Positions 38,581 to 64,000 of a stretch of 64,000 bases of DNA are shown here, piece after piece; position 1 is the first letter of the stretch, and each line of letters opens with the position of its first letter. The DNA comes from Scatophagus argus (Eukaryota; Chordata; Actinopteri; Scatophagidae): contig NC_058504.1 in the NCBI RefSeq assembly GCF_020382885.2, positions 16,999,019-17,063,018 on the forward strand, in the 5' to 3' direction. The notes beneath the pieces are model-generated. The model saw only the letters and a list, made by a program, of their open reading frames with translations. It was not told where the DNA came from and ran no database searches. Made by a program: the position numbers and the translations under genes.

Positions 38581-41540
38581 ATAAATATTTCTGCCTAAGA
38601 AAGATTTTCATCTGCAATGGCAGTTCTTTAACAATTAAGATAACATCTTCCACAGTACCTACTTATGTCTTTTGCTTTTACTGAGAGAACCCTAGCTGCA
38701 TTAACTGCACACTATGCATTTGAATGAGTACTGGCAATTTGTGTAAGACTGTTCAGACTGTGTGGACAAAACAAATAATTTCATAATGCAAGCGGATGAA
38801 AGTGCATTCTACAACTATTTTTTTTTCTCCAAACTCATTCATCATAGTTAGTTAGGGGAAAATAATGTGGCATATTTCTGCAGCAAAGGTTACTGAGACT
38901 AATCATAGCCCTCTTTGGTATAAAACTCTTTGGGTTAACAGCTGTTGCTGTTGTCATCTCTTAATCTAAGAATGTCATGTAGGACAAAGGAGCACTGACA
39001 GTCCCACTCGTCTGAGAAGGAAGTCCAAAGACAGTATGAAAGAAACTACTCATGAAGTCTCTCGCTGTTATGAGCTGAAATCAGTTATAAACTTCCTTGT
39101 CTAAGGCTGGGAGAACCAGTTAAACACCAAATACTCATTTATTTTTTAACTTTCACACCTCTCCAATGCCAAATAAATTGGACAGTAAGAATTTTATCTT
39201 TATTGCCCTCAGGCTTTCACATCATATTGTTTGGTTTAAAGTTGTTGCTTTGTTTTTTTTTTTGTTTTGTTTTTTTTTTTTGGTCACATGAGATTCCACA
39301 ACCTTGTGTTTTCCTGCTTTTGATATTAATTAGCTTCTGCAGTTCCACGTAAGTATTCAACAGAGTGAGGGGCGTAAACTCATTAAGCAAAAGTCCCCAA
39401 ATATCAATTGATAGCAACCCTGGGAATACTCGAAAAGGAAGAACAATTCAGTGCTTGTTTTGGCACAACTAAATGTGTTTTGAACTTGTGCTAAACTTAT
39501 GCCTGTGGGGGGAAGGAAGACATTCTGCAACATTATTCAGCGTGCAGACTATGAACGCAAACATTCCTTCCTTTGGCTTAAACAACCACAATCCAATCGT
39601 TAGCAGTTCCTCTTTGTTCGGCCTGAACTCTCACTCTAACTTGCTTACTTATTTGCTGCCATTTCCATTGTGCCAGAAGCATAAAATACATACTAGTCAG
39701 TATGTTACTACTGTAATTCAGTTGTAATATTTTTCATTTTCATATTTCATTCTCATAGCGTCATGCCTTCCTGCACAAACAGACATCATCATTGGACTTT
39801 AGGTGAACTCCAGACACTTCCCATTATGTTCAGCTTGGATTGCAGCCATTAGCAGACTGATGATTGAAATCTTTTTGTCCCTCCTCCCGTCTCTCTTATG
39901 TACTAAAAATGACCGTAGCAGCAAATGCAACACATGCATCGTCTTTCACAGGAATTGTCTTCCACTGCCGACCTGTGGCTAAACTGAGGAACAACATCAC
40001 CATGATGGCTTTTGCAGGAAAGCGCAAAATCAACATGATAGCTCACTCTTGTGGCGCTTTTGAGTCATGACATTATTGTCCAAACAAATTTGCAGCTTCT
40101 TTTCTCTTTGGTAGCTTCGAGGAGTAAAGCAACAAAAAGCAACAAACACACACACACACACAAACCACAAAAGAATGTCAATAGAATCAATGCTAGAGTT
40201 GCACATGACAGAAACAGATAAAGAGAAGAGAAATGTTACGCTTAGCATGTACTGTGTGAAGAAACTGTGTGAAATTATTTCCACTTGCTGTTAATGATGC
40301 CATCATTGCCTTGATGGTGGGGCTGTAATGTGACATTTGTAAGCGTGTTTTTTGGTTTGTTTGTTTTTGTTAGATATGATGAACACGGACATTGTAGTTT
40401 ATTTTGAGGAACATGCACATGCCTCATATGATGCCAAATGTACTCTCTAAAGCACCAAATGTAAATTAAAGGGTGACAGAAAATAGTCCTCTGTGAATGC
40501 ACAATTCACATTTCACCTTGTACAATGAAAGAGTTGGCTTTTATGGGGGTATAGTCTATCAATTCAGGATTAAACTAACAATCTTGACTAACCCATCCTA
40601 TTAGTAACTAAAATACCAAAACCAACACTAAACTGATCTTGTATTGTTCATGTATTGTTGATGTACCCAAACATGATATATTTTATTCCTCTGTGCAATA
40701 GAGGTCCATTGTTGTGTACTGGGTGGCACATAATCCTTTATCAATGGTTAATTTAGAGTCCGAAACTCTGTCTTGCTGCTGTACACTGGCTCATCAAATG
40801 TGTTTAAACGTATCTAAAAAGACATAATCGCCAAAAAATAAACTATTTTCTCCTGTTTGATTAAGTTGCTATAAACTACCATGACCAACTGTACTGAGCT
40901 TCTTTTAAAATAATAATTAATTAATGAATTGTTTTCAAAGATTTAAAAGGCTGAGAGTCGGTCTTTTCATTAATCTGCTTTACATAAAGAGATTTATATG
41001 ACAGTGTGTGATTGTGTGTTTGTTGTATTTGTTGCTGTGTTTACTGTTTTCTCCTTCAAAAGTTTTTTTTTTCTTTTTTTTTCAGATTCACTGTATGTTC
41101 TGGTAGTTATATCCAGTGTCGTTGTACTTTGCAGCATATTCCTTCTGTATTTGAATTGCCAGAAAACAAGCACAATAAACGCTCAGCAAACAAAATAACA
41201 CTCTTTATGTTTGAGTCATATCTTCCAGAGATACTAAAACACATTTAGAAAACAAACATAAATTACAACTCCAATGCATTCTAGTAACAATAGAATATAT
41301 TATGCATGTCAGAAGGCACATGCTTTAAAGCTCTGAAACACTATGAGGCATCCTACAATAACTGCCGTGTGGCTGGAACGTTGGAGTTAGTTTGTTGGTC
41401 AAGAGGACAGAGACCAGACAAAGGAAGAACATGAAGAACATGAGAGATCAGATATAGATATCATCTAAATCCATGTGTTTCCAGTTTGTGTGTGTCGCCA
41501 GATTTGTCTGTCTCTGCATGGTCACAAATGTCGTCCACTC

Positions 41541-55785
<14,245 letters not shown>

Positions 55786-56841
55786 GTTATGTATAGACCT
55801 ATGCTCCTGTCTATCTGAAAGTAGCACTCATGACGGTACAGTAGCAGCACAGAGTGGGCTGGGACAGACCTGTGAAGGAGGAGATGCAGAATTTGATGAG
55901 CGGTCCACAGCAGGCGGAGTTGAGCAGGGGTCTGCAGCAACAAGACGCCATCTGGCCCAAGAGCCAGCAGCTCCCAGAGATCAATGCCATCCCATCAGTT
56001 CCTCCCAGACTCTTAAACAACAACTCGCTCTCTTCCTCTCTGTTGGACAAGCCCCGTTTCCCTTCCTATGTCTGTATTTCCTTTCCTGCCCCGTTCACTC
56101 TGTCATCCCACCAGTTACAGACTACTGGAGTGTCTCATCTCCCCCTCTGCAAGCTGTAGCTCTTCTTCTTCTTCTTCTTCTCTATCTGTCTGTGTCTCTT
56201 TCTCTTTGTAATCCTTCTGTCTCTTGCTGTCTCCATCTCCCTCCTCCCACCAGCCTCTCTCTCTCTCTCCTCAGTAGCTGCCCAGTCAGTCAGTGAATGC
56301 ACAAAGCACTCTCTGCATTTGGTATGAGTGTGTGTGGGGGTGCAGGCCTCAGTGACAGTTTCCCTATGTGTCCCCTACAGTACTTGTGTTCGTCGGGGTC
56401 AGTGAAAATATGCGCAGAATGTGTGTCACAAAGACAATGTGTGCGTCGTTTGTGAGCGTTGCTGGGAGAAGGTATTGCTGAGCCACTGTAAAGCAATGCC
56501 ACATAGGGACGGGCTACAAGGTCACAGCAAGGGGGGGAAGGTCAGAGTCAGCCGGTGGCATAGATCACAGATCACGTTATCCACATCCATCAAACAGTTC
56601 AACACAACTCTGCTCTCTGCCACTGGATGAGTAACAGACAGATGATATGCCATAAGCACACCAGGACCACAAAGAAGAGAATATATGGGACCTGGAGTCA
56701 CTTAAGGTCCATGAATGATTTGATTGTCAAAGACTTAATGGTGACGTAGACCCTGAACGAAGGATGTGTGTGACACAAACTGTGCCGTCCTGAGAAGTCA
56801 GAATCACTGACAGGTGAAACAACCTGAGAAAGAGGTAGACT

Positions 56842-56877
56842 AGAGGCTTCATCAGTTCATGAACTGATGAAGCCTCT
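56842..56877. repeat. perfect 36-bp palindrome
   Basis: The 18 bp AGAGGCTTCATCAGTTCA are followed immediately by their exact reverse complement, with no spacer. The right arm continues (56,878-56,960) into sequence that resembles a dispersed fish repeat (TAAGTCCAGTTGCATTCG, ATAACCATGACCTGGATGA). The palindrome may therefore be the junction of two inverted copies. Confidence 0.85.
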
Positions 56878-59352
56878 TGGATAAGACAAATAAGTCCAGT
56901 TGCATTCGATTGAATTTCCTTGAGATAACCATGACCTGGATGAATGAGAATATTCACAGGCTTTCAGCACAATATGTTCACTCAGGGTTCATTAGTGGCT
57001 GACTTTAAAGGTGTGATGGGTGTGGCACTCCTGATCTCAGTGTGCCTTAATAAAGTATAACCGACGGTGCTCATGAATGTACAACAACCTGTAAAAGCCA
57101 ACAAGTAAGCAAATCTCTTCATTCTCTATAGGTTGCAGAGAATGAGTTGAGACTGAGATTGAGATTAGGATGGATTGAATTATAATATATAAACACAATA
57201 CAAAGCAATTCAAATTCTACTGTAAAATAGCTCTTTAATGTGGAAATATTTTAAAATATAATAATGTGATGAATAAAATAGACTAACACTGTTTCAGCCT
57301 GGCAAATAATGTCACTATCCTTTGTCTAAGGTTTAAGTTTGTATAGGAAGAGTTATGAACTTTTTTTGTCAATGCTATCTGATTTTTTTGTCATGTTTAT
57401 GCTGCAGTCCTAATGGGTAATATATCGGGAAATATGGGGGAAATATATACAGCTATTATTCATGCATCAGTCTGAACCATCATGTTATATTGTTTAATTA
57501 CCCCATCTACAGATTACTGACTGTAAAATAAGACGGTACTTTAAGTAAAACTGCATACTTCTCGCTGGATTAGATAACATGTTAATGATCACATTTTTAT
57601 GACGATGTCAGACTCAGTGTTGCTCAGGAGCTGTGTGCTGAGCTGCGTGCGATGTCTGCCACCTTTCTCAAACTGGAGGCACTGTCAACTTTTTTCATGC
57701 TTACTCAACATAGGATAAACTCATGGATCTTCTGAATCTCTGCAAGACAAAACTTTAAAACTTCTAAAAACTTTTCTTCTGATGAATTCTATGGACTAAT
57801 TACACACAGCAAGAGGCCAAATCAGCTGATAAGGTGATGGAAATACCCATTGTACAGTACATTAAGTGGCCACTGTACTGCTCAGAAAAAACAAATACTC
57901 AGAGTTTCTAAGCCTCCAGATCTTTCCACTGTTTGACCATACTGGAAACAAAGAGGCTGATGTTTTTGTCTGAGACCACTTTCTTCACCTTGTTTATGTG
58001 GTGGCTGAATGGTCATGATTGAATCTGTGTGTGTATCATGTGAAGCAGAAGGCTGTAAACAGGCTGAAGGCGTGTCAGGGCATATCCTGAAGCTCTTTAG
58101 ACTCCCCTGCTTGTTTATAGTGTGACAGATTCTGTCTAATCTAATAAACACAAACTGTTCAAGGCTGAAATGTGCGGTCACATGCAAGGCCTTTGTTAGC
58201 ACCAAAAGCTGCACAAGGGCAAACAGTTGTCTCCAGTGACATACACTTCAAAACACAGAGCAACATATAAACATACAAAAATGATGTTCAGTATTATGAT
58301 TTCTGGTGATGCTGTGTACAGTAAGTAAGAACACTTGTTGATTTAGCCCTTGTCTCCCGGGTGCTGGGGTTTCAAACTCTTCCTCTGAAGATTGCACGCT
58401 GTGGACAGCATTATTAAATTCTCATACAAATAACACATATGATTAAAAACATGTTGAGCCACAAACACAGCTTACATTGCCTGTAATCACAGGAGTTGAC
58501 GAGTCCAGTGACCACATACCATAATTGACCTTATGGTCTCCACGCAGTCTGAAACCACTGTAAAAGCCTGGACTGCAGTTGAGACACTCGGCAGTCCATG
58601 ACAATAGCATTCAGCCTAATAAGAAACATATGGTGTCAGCAGTGTCTGGCTCCGTTCAAAAGCATGACAAGCAGGGGTTGTTTGGGGTGTTTTGCGGCTG
58701 TGTTCGTATGGGTGTACAGTGAGTTTGTAGATCTTCGAAAATGTGGTACAGGAGTTAACGGACAGTAATATGAGACGGGGGTTATGGTCTCTAAGTTTAG
58801 ACTAGTACCCTGTTAGCTCCCTCACATGCCTGTGTGTCTGCGGCAGATCTCCCTGCAGGGTAGATTCCCACTATGTCTCCCACCGAAACATTGTGGAAGT
58901 ATAAATACAAATTTGTCAGACTGAATACACCAGTTTTATGTCCAATCTGACATTATTCCTTTCATTAGACGTAGGACAAACACATGAGAATTATTATTAC
59001 AGTCATTTCTTCTGCTCTTCAGGAGACTCTGGATACATTTACCTTTATTATCAAGTCATTAGTAAACAGAATAAGGAACTGCAATCACTACATTACAGTT
59101 CATTCCCTTTTAAAGCTCTGCTGTCCATTCTGCACCCTGTGGACTGACAACGACTTCATGGTTATGTGACTGAGTACAAAGTACAGCAGCGTTGAACCTG
59201 CTCAACAGAAGCTACGGTAAGACTAAGAGAGCAGTAAGTTGTTTTAAAAACAGAAATAAACAACTCTTACCTCTGTGTTGCTTCCAGCTCTCCTCTGTCA
59301 ATTCATTCCTCATGTGCGTGGCAGAAAGTGTAGATCTATATATATCTGTCTC

Positions 59353-59374
59353 TGTGTGTGTGTGTGTGTGTGTG
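59353..59374. repeat. (TG)n microsatellite
   Basis: TG dinucleotide run of 22 bp, continuing imperfectly to about 59,384. It lies in the divergent intergenic region. Confidence 0.9.
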
Positions 59375-61491
59375 TTTGTGTGTGATTTCACCATTTAGCT
59401 GGTGAACTGCAGATCATGACAGCTGCCGAAACATCCGTCATACTCCAAAAGCACAGAAGGAAGAGGGGAAGCAGAAAAAGAAAGTACGAGTGTGTAAGTG
59501 AGTGAGAGCACTGCAGAGGCTTTCCCAAGCAGCATGTCACTGACTGAGTTTTTCTTTTTAACTCCTCCCATCATTTCTCTGGGACAAGGCCACAGCCTCC
59601 CCTTCTCCCATTTCTCTCTTTCTCTCCTCCACCCTCCAGGGTCATTGCATTTTAGTTTAGCTTTGAAGAACACAGCTATTAAACACATGGCAATTAAGCG
59701 AATCACCTTCCCATTTACCTTAGCAAGAGTACAATAAGCACAGTCTATTTCCTCATTCTGCAACACCCGTCACACCAGTTTGGTTTGGCGCACCCACAGT
59801 CAGAAGATTACAGAAGATTAAAGGAACAAGCAATCAGCTGGTTTGTACAACAAGATTGCATACCTGAAAAATCACTGTCTTCATTCCAGAGGTGCGGGGC
59901 CCTCAAAGTCCTGCTCAGCTCATCAATTCACACACACACAAACACATATATGCCGGCACACACACACACATACTGCCAGCATTCCACTGAGTTTACTGTA
60001 ATGCCTGCAAATGAGAAGCATTTACCCTCATGTGCTACATGACGATTCAAATTGACCTCTCTTCAGCAGTGACACCTTTTCACGAGCCATTCCTGTCTGT
60101 GTGAGGAGAAACAACAATCTCCTGACTAATATTGCTTTGGTTTCTTTGGGACTTTTTTTGCCTGCTTAGTTAAATATAAACTATAGAACTGATTGTGTAT
60201 CCCTAGCCCCCACTGAACCATGACAAAGTCACCCTGACCACAGAATATCAGCCCTGCACGAACATGTGAGCATGCAATTGGCTACGCAAGGCTGCAGGAC
60301 ACAGACCATTTATTCTGCTCTGTTTGCAAAAGTGTGTGTGTGTGTGCAGTATGTGTGTGTGTGAGAGAGGCAGAGTGGGAATGTGAGTGTATTGAATGGC
60401 AACACATTAGAAATAAGCATGATTGGGTGGAGACAGCGGCCGAGCATTACATGTTGGATGGCAGACTGTGTGTGTGTGTGTGAGTGTGTAGTTGCCATTG
60501 GCCATGTGGTTGGACAAAGGGCGAGGATTGTGAGGGTTAGTGAAGAATGCAGTATATTGCTGATCGGTGCTACAGATAGTGGGCACATGGTTTGAGTGTG
60601 ACTGACAAACAAAAGGCAAAATACCTCCGTCCAGCATTAGGACTGCAGCATAAACATGACAGTGTCTCCATCAGGAGTTTAGCAGCTCATTAAGTGCAGA
60701 ATTTGTGCTCAGTATTGTTTTATTTATACTGCTTTGCTTGCTTAAAGAAATCTGAGAGCACAGAGTGATGTCAGCAGTGTGCAGGTTTGTATTAACACAT
60801 ATCAAGTGATGTTTACCTTTATCGCAGATTAGAGGGAACTGGTGCCTTTGCGAACAGCGACAACAGTGTGTTGACCTGATGGCCTCCTGCCCTGCTGCCT
60901 TCAGAGCACAGGAAGGCCAGCTTCCTGTTTTTCTGCCCCATCGGTTTGGAGGACAAAAGCACAATGCAGGATTGACAGAGGAGCCAAATCAGCAGCCGGC
61001 GAGCGTCGGGCCCACAGTGCACCCACCTGCATCATGTCATCGCCACACACACACACAGAGTGGTGGCTCATTTAAATAACTCATTATCTTTTCACGACAC
61101 TGACGTAGGTGATGACTTAAGATTAGTGGACGGTGAAAAGAGGAGAGAACAAAGAGTTTTTATTCAAAATTAAGAAACTGGGGCATTTTATCATTTGTAT
61201 AACATTTTTTTTTTCACTGAAATCCACAATACAGTTTTAATAAGCTCCCTGCTAAAATGAGAAACTGTGTGAGGAAGTAAAGCAGATTAAAGGACAAAAA
61301 CAGAACAACTTGTACAACCACTGAGCTGCAGAACCAAAGAGGTAAGAGGTAAGGGCAGCGGAGGGATGGAGAGAGAGAGAGAGAGAAAGGCGCCTCTCAT
61401 ATCCCTCCATTGTCCAGCTTCCTCCAGGCTTCAGAACCAGGGCTTCCTCAGGACACAGGACCAGGCAGTTACTTCAGAAAAAAAAATCAGA

Positions 61492-61509
61492 ACACACACA
61501 CACACACAC

Positions 61510-61546
<37 letters not shown>
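61492..61546. repeat. compound (CA)n(GA)n microsatellite
   Basis: A CA run (61,492-61,511) is followed after CT by a GA run to about 61,546. It is purine-rich on one strand, so a mutable marker-type locus. Confidence 0.9.
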
Positions 61547-61553
<7 letters not shown>

Positions 61554-62880
61554 GAGTAACATATGAAAATATTATCAAGTGTGCACAGTCAGACCTGGTG
61601 CTTTGTAACAGTGATGCACACTGAATGTACTTCAGAGGCCACTAAAACCAGGTCCGGTCCAGGTCCAGTAAGTTTAAGTCCAGTTGTTTTCTCTGTAGTC
61701 TTAAGGTCTGTCTGACGTTTTGTTGTATTTGTTGAACTTCAGTTGCTTTAAAATAAATGGCTGGTATCGACCGAGACTGCTTGGGAAAGAGCGGATGGGT
61801 GTTCCACCATTAGATGGAGATCTTTCCACGCAGAGACCACTGATCCATTGAAAGCAAACAATACTACAGCGTGCGCGGTGCGCGGTGCGCGACGAAGGAA
61901 ATCAAAGTGCTGGGACCAGTTGTATGTGAGCTGAGATGTCTGGCCTAAGATTTCAGACCCGTCAGAGAAATTACTGCTGCTCTACAACCAAACACACTGT
62001 TTTTACACATTTAACTCTCCTCCTCCACCGTGAATAATCCAATTAACTAATTTGCTTACGTTGACTTTCCAGAAGAGGGCGGTGTCATAACAATTTTAGC
62101 AACAAGCCGAGCCTCGCGCAGCAGAACAAACACCAACAAGTCCTCTCATCAAGTCTCCCCTCTGGTCTTCAAATTTATTTGTTTCAAGTAGTTTTTTGAG
62201 AGTTTGCTGTTTTATGCAATTTACAATGGCTTAACTGGTTCTTAAATTCATTTAAAATGCTTCGGGCGCTGAGAATGTTAGCCCTCATCTCGGTGTGAAA
62301 AATGAATGAAGGCGGACATTGATGACTTCTGAGCAGTTAACACTTTTTGCAGCGTGATGTGGTCTGTGGTGTCCCCAGAGCGCACACAGCAGCCCAAGGT
62401 GACGTCGCTTAACCCAGGATAAAACGAGAAAGCTGCCAAGTTACCCAAAACAGCTAGCGCAATACCGGAAACTGAAAAACTTTTCTTTCATAATAAAATC
62501 ATGCTAATTCGTTAATGGCCTACTTGGCCTCCAGGTCCAAGTGGGATCAAATAGGCTGCTGGTATGACAGTTGCAGCAGTGCCTTATCTTGGCGTGTGTT
62601 AATATAAAAGTGCTTTAGTGTATGTAATCTTCATATAGCTTTAAACTACATCAGATAATGTGAAAGTTCGGAAATGATCTTGATGATCTTATACCTTATG
62701 CTTAATTGGAGGCTTCCAAATTTACTTGTGATGTGTTTGAACTGGTTTTGTTATTGTCTTTTCAGAATAATGAACAAATTAAGGTACGCCCAATGTAACA
62801 CCACTGATATCAATTTAAGTGTTTGATACAGCTTGAAGGTATTTTATTTTGTTTCGTAATCACTTCAACGATTAGATACC

Positions 62881-63402
62881 GCGGTTTTGGCACTATCCGT
62901 TTTATTTTGAAAGTGACGGGCGGAACAGGAGTGCCAAGGCTGTGTTGTCAGTGAGAGGCGCACGGTGACAGCAGCGGTACACCACCGGGGAGAGCGCGGC
63001 GGAGCTGGTGTCAGCCAGGAGCGAAATGTGAAGGTGGAATCCGACTGAGCAGCATTGTTGTACCTGCCGACTGCTTCTCTGCAAGGAAGAAAAACACACT
63101 CACACACACGAACGACATTCCTACACAGCAGGAACAGGAGCTTTATATTCATTGGAAATACCCTCGCTTTATTTTTCTTAGCTTTTTTTTTTATATATTT
63201 TTGTAGCGCTCTTTCGGGCTCTTTCCACATTGACTGGGAGCAGTGTTGTAGGACAGTGAGGAGCATCATTTACGTTCACTGGATATTCGTTCTTAATGAC
63301 TCAATTGGGAAGGAGTAAACTGTTCCGTGAAGATCTCCTCTCGCTTTATGGGATTATTCTCGACGGAGACGCTTTGTTTTAGATAAGAACACGTTGGGCA
63401 TC
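62881..63402 (+). promoter_or_regulatory. ablim3: GC-richer putative ablim3 promoter and 5' UTR
   Basis: Base composition rises and CpGs cluster at about 62,915-63,010 (GTGACGGGCGG, GAGAGCGCGGCGGAGC), unlike the surrounding AT-rich DNA. About 400 bp later comes a start codon with a strong splice donor. The layout suggests a CpG-type promoter and first exon. No TATA box stands out. Short upstream ATGs occur (for example 63,026 and 63,348). Confidence 0.45.
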
Positions 63403-63415
63403 ATGAGTTCCAGCG
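63403..63415 (+). CDS. ablim3: probable first coding exon of ablim3 (partial)
   Basis: ATG AGT TCC AGC G (MSSS plus one base) is followed at once by GTAAGTCC, a near-consensus donor. Four residues cannot identify a gene. The call rests on conserved order: ABLIM3 follows SH3TC2 in the human 5q32 region and is transcribed on the opposite strand, as here. ABLIM3 is an actin-binding LIM protein with four LIM domains and a C-terminal villin headpiece. None of these is in the window. Alternative: a non-ablim3 transcript, or a leader exon with its start elsewhere. Confidence 0.4.
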
Positions 63416-64000
63416 GTAAGTCCGTTCTTGCGCGCTTTATCTCCACTTGAAGCGCAAGGACAATGCCGAAAGATAAGGGAAGACAGAAGAACTACCGTTG
63501 CACATTAGATGATGTGATGGAAGAGAAGACAGAGAGTACCAACCTAAAAATTAAGCCTTGACCCCTGTAACTGAATTTTACCCCAATACAACTTAATATG
63601 CAAATTTAATATAATAGCTATATTGTAATTTTCATCTACATGCAGGAAAAATGGAACTAATGTGAAGCATGACTCCCAATACAGCAGATTTAGAGAAGAT
63701 GGGAGAGCTAATTATATATGGAGGTCAAAGTAGCCTTTGCACTGAGTTCATCCATAGAGGAACATTTTTGGGATTCCTCATCCACATAACAGCTGTTGCT
63801 TGGGCACTGCTAAGGTCTGCTTCTCCCGTCTTTCATCTTCTTCTCTCCTCCCTCATCCTCTTCCACCAGTAGTACGTACGACCTCTCTGGGGAGACCACC
63901 CAGGTTTTTCAGCTGTCTACTCTTCATGAAAGTCCACCTGTCTTCTAACACACGAGTTGCAGGAAACCCTTGAGCTAAAGGTCTCTGACCCAACTGCTGA
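63416..64000 (+). other. start of putative ablim3 intron 1
   Basis: No further exon with recognisable LIM-domain (Cys/His) coding was seen up to the window end, so the next exon should lie beyond 64,000. Confidence 0.4.

Larger units (their letters stand above)
30559..41540. other. intergenic adrb2 to sh3tc2
   Basis: About 11 kb between two convergently transcribed genes. No additional gene was recognised. Contents include a perfect 15-bp-stem hairpin at 35,738-35,770, a T28 tract at 35,413-35,440, a GT-rich repeat at 37,918-37,962, a LINE coding remnant near 38.4 kb, T-rich tracts near 39,250-39,281 and a CA run at 40,147-40,160. The minus-strand 3' UTR of sh3tc2 must extend into this region from 41,540. 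A canonical poly(A) signal for it (TTTATT on the plus strand) occurs at 40,682-40,687 but cannot be confirmed. Confidence 0.5.
55786..62880. other. divergent intergenic region sh3tc2-ablim3
   Basis: About 7 kb between two genes transcribed away from each other. It must contain the sh3tc2 promoter and 5' UTR, probably within the C/T-rich 55.8-56.4 kb part, but no TATA or initiator could be singled out. Also present are a 36-bp palindrome (56,842-56,877) within a dispersed-repeat-like segment, GT/CA and GA microsatellites (59.35, 59.93, 60.33, 60.47, 61.49-61.55 kb), a GCGC-rich patch at 61,868-61,892 and a CRE-like TGACGTCG at 62,400-62,407. No further gene was recognised. Confidence 0.5.

Noticed and set aside
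55811..56050. Cys-rich minus-strand frame just upstream of sh3tc2 exon 1 (contains ASCCCRPLLNSACCGPL)
   Set aside because: Considered as an alternative N-terminal exon with palmitoylation-type cysteines. The possible donor (AG|GTCTGT) is weak and no similarity is recognised, whereas MGNTLNQE joins exon 2 cleanly. Transcript data could revive it.
61366..61566. 66-codon frame rich in Arg/Glu and Thr/His
   Set aside because: Translation of CA and GA microsatellites.

Overview
The window is vertebrate nuclear DNA, most likely from a ray-finned (teleost) fish. Genes are sparse, introns are GT-AG, and the dispersed repeats are of teleost type: a tRNA-derived SINE, an L2-tailed SINE, LINE 3' ends and a decayed Tc1-like transposon. 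The gene order adrb2(+), sh3tc2(-), ablim3(+) matches the human 5q32 neighbourhood ADRB2-SH3TC2-ABLIM3, so this is a conserved syntenic block. I cannot name the species or say which teleost-duplicate copy (a or b) is present.

Layout: 1-28,560 is a gene-poor, AT-rich stretch with repeats at 2.55-2.84 kb (SINE), 12.3-12.6 kb (LINE end), 19.16-20.40 kb (Tc1-like pseudogene), 26.38-26.69 kb (SINE) and 26.86-26.97 kb (LINE end). At 28.58-30.6 kb lies the adrb2 locus: a promoter with inverted CCAAT, CRE-like and TATA-like elements, a leader with a 10-codon upstream ORF, and a single-exon 417-residue beta-2 adrenergic receptor. From 30.6 to 41.5 kb is intergenic DNA with a LINE fragment near 38.4 kb. 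From 41,541 to 55,785 on the minus strand is sh3tc2. I assembled it into 22 coding exons (4,629 nt, 1,542 residues) in which every junction is GT-AG and every phase joins. From 55.8 to 62.9 kb is the divergent intergenic region between sh3tc2 and ablim3, with a perfect 36-bp palindrome and microsatellites. From about 62.9 kb a GC-richer segment leads into a probable first exon of ablim3 (ATG at 63,403, strong donor at 63,416), whose remaining exons lie beyond the window.

Function: the three genes are physical neighbours and do not form a pathway. adrb2 encodes a Gs-coupled catecholamine receptor. sh3tc2 encodes a myristoylated SH3/TPR adaptor of recycling endosomes, known in mammals for its role in Schwann-cell myelination. 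ablim3 encodes an actin-binding LIM protein. I see no operon-like, defence or otherwise novel multi-gene system. The most interesting signals are local: the adrb2 upstream ORF that a predicted splice would bring to 2 nt from the receptor start, the long C-terminal extension of Sh3tc2, a 6-nt alternative acceptor before its second SH3 domain, a DD36E-spaced Tc1 relic, and several perfect palindromes.
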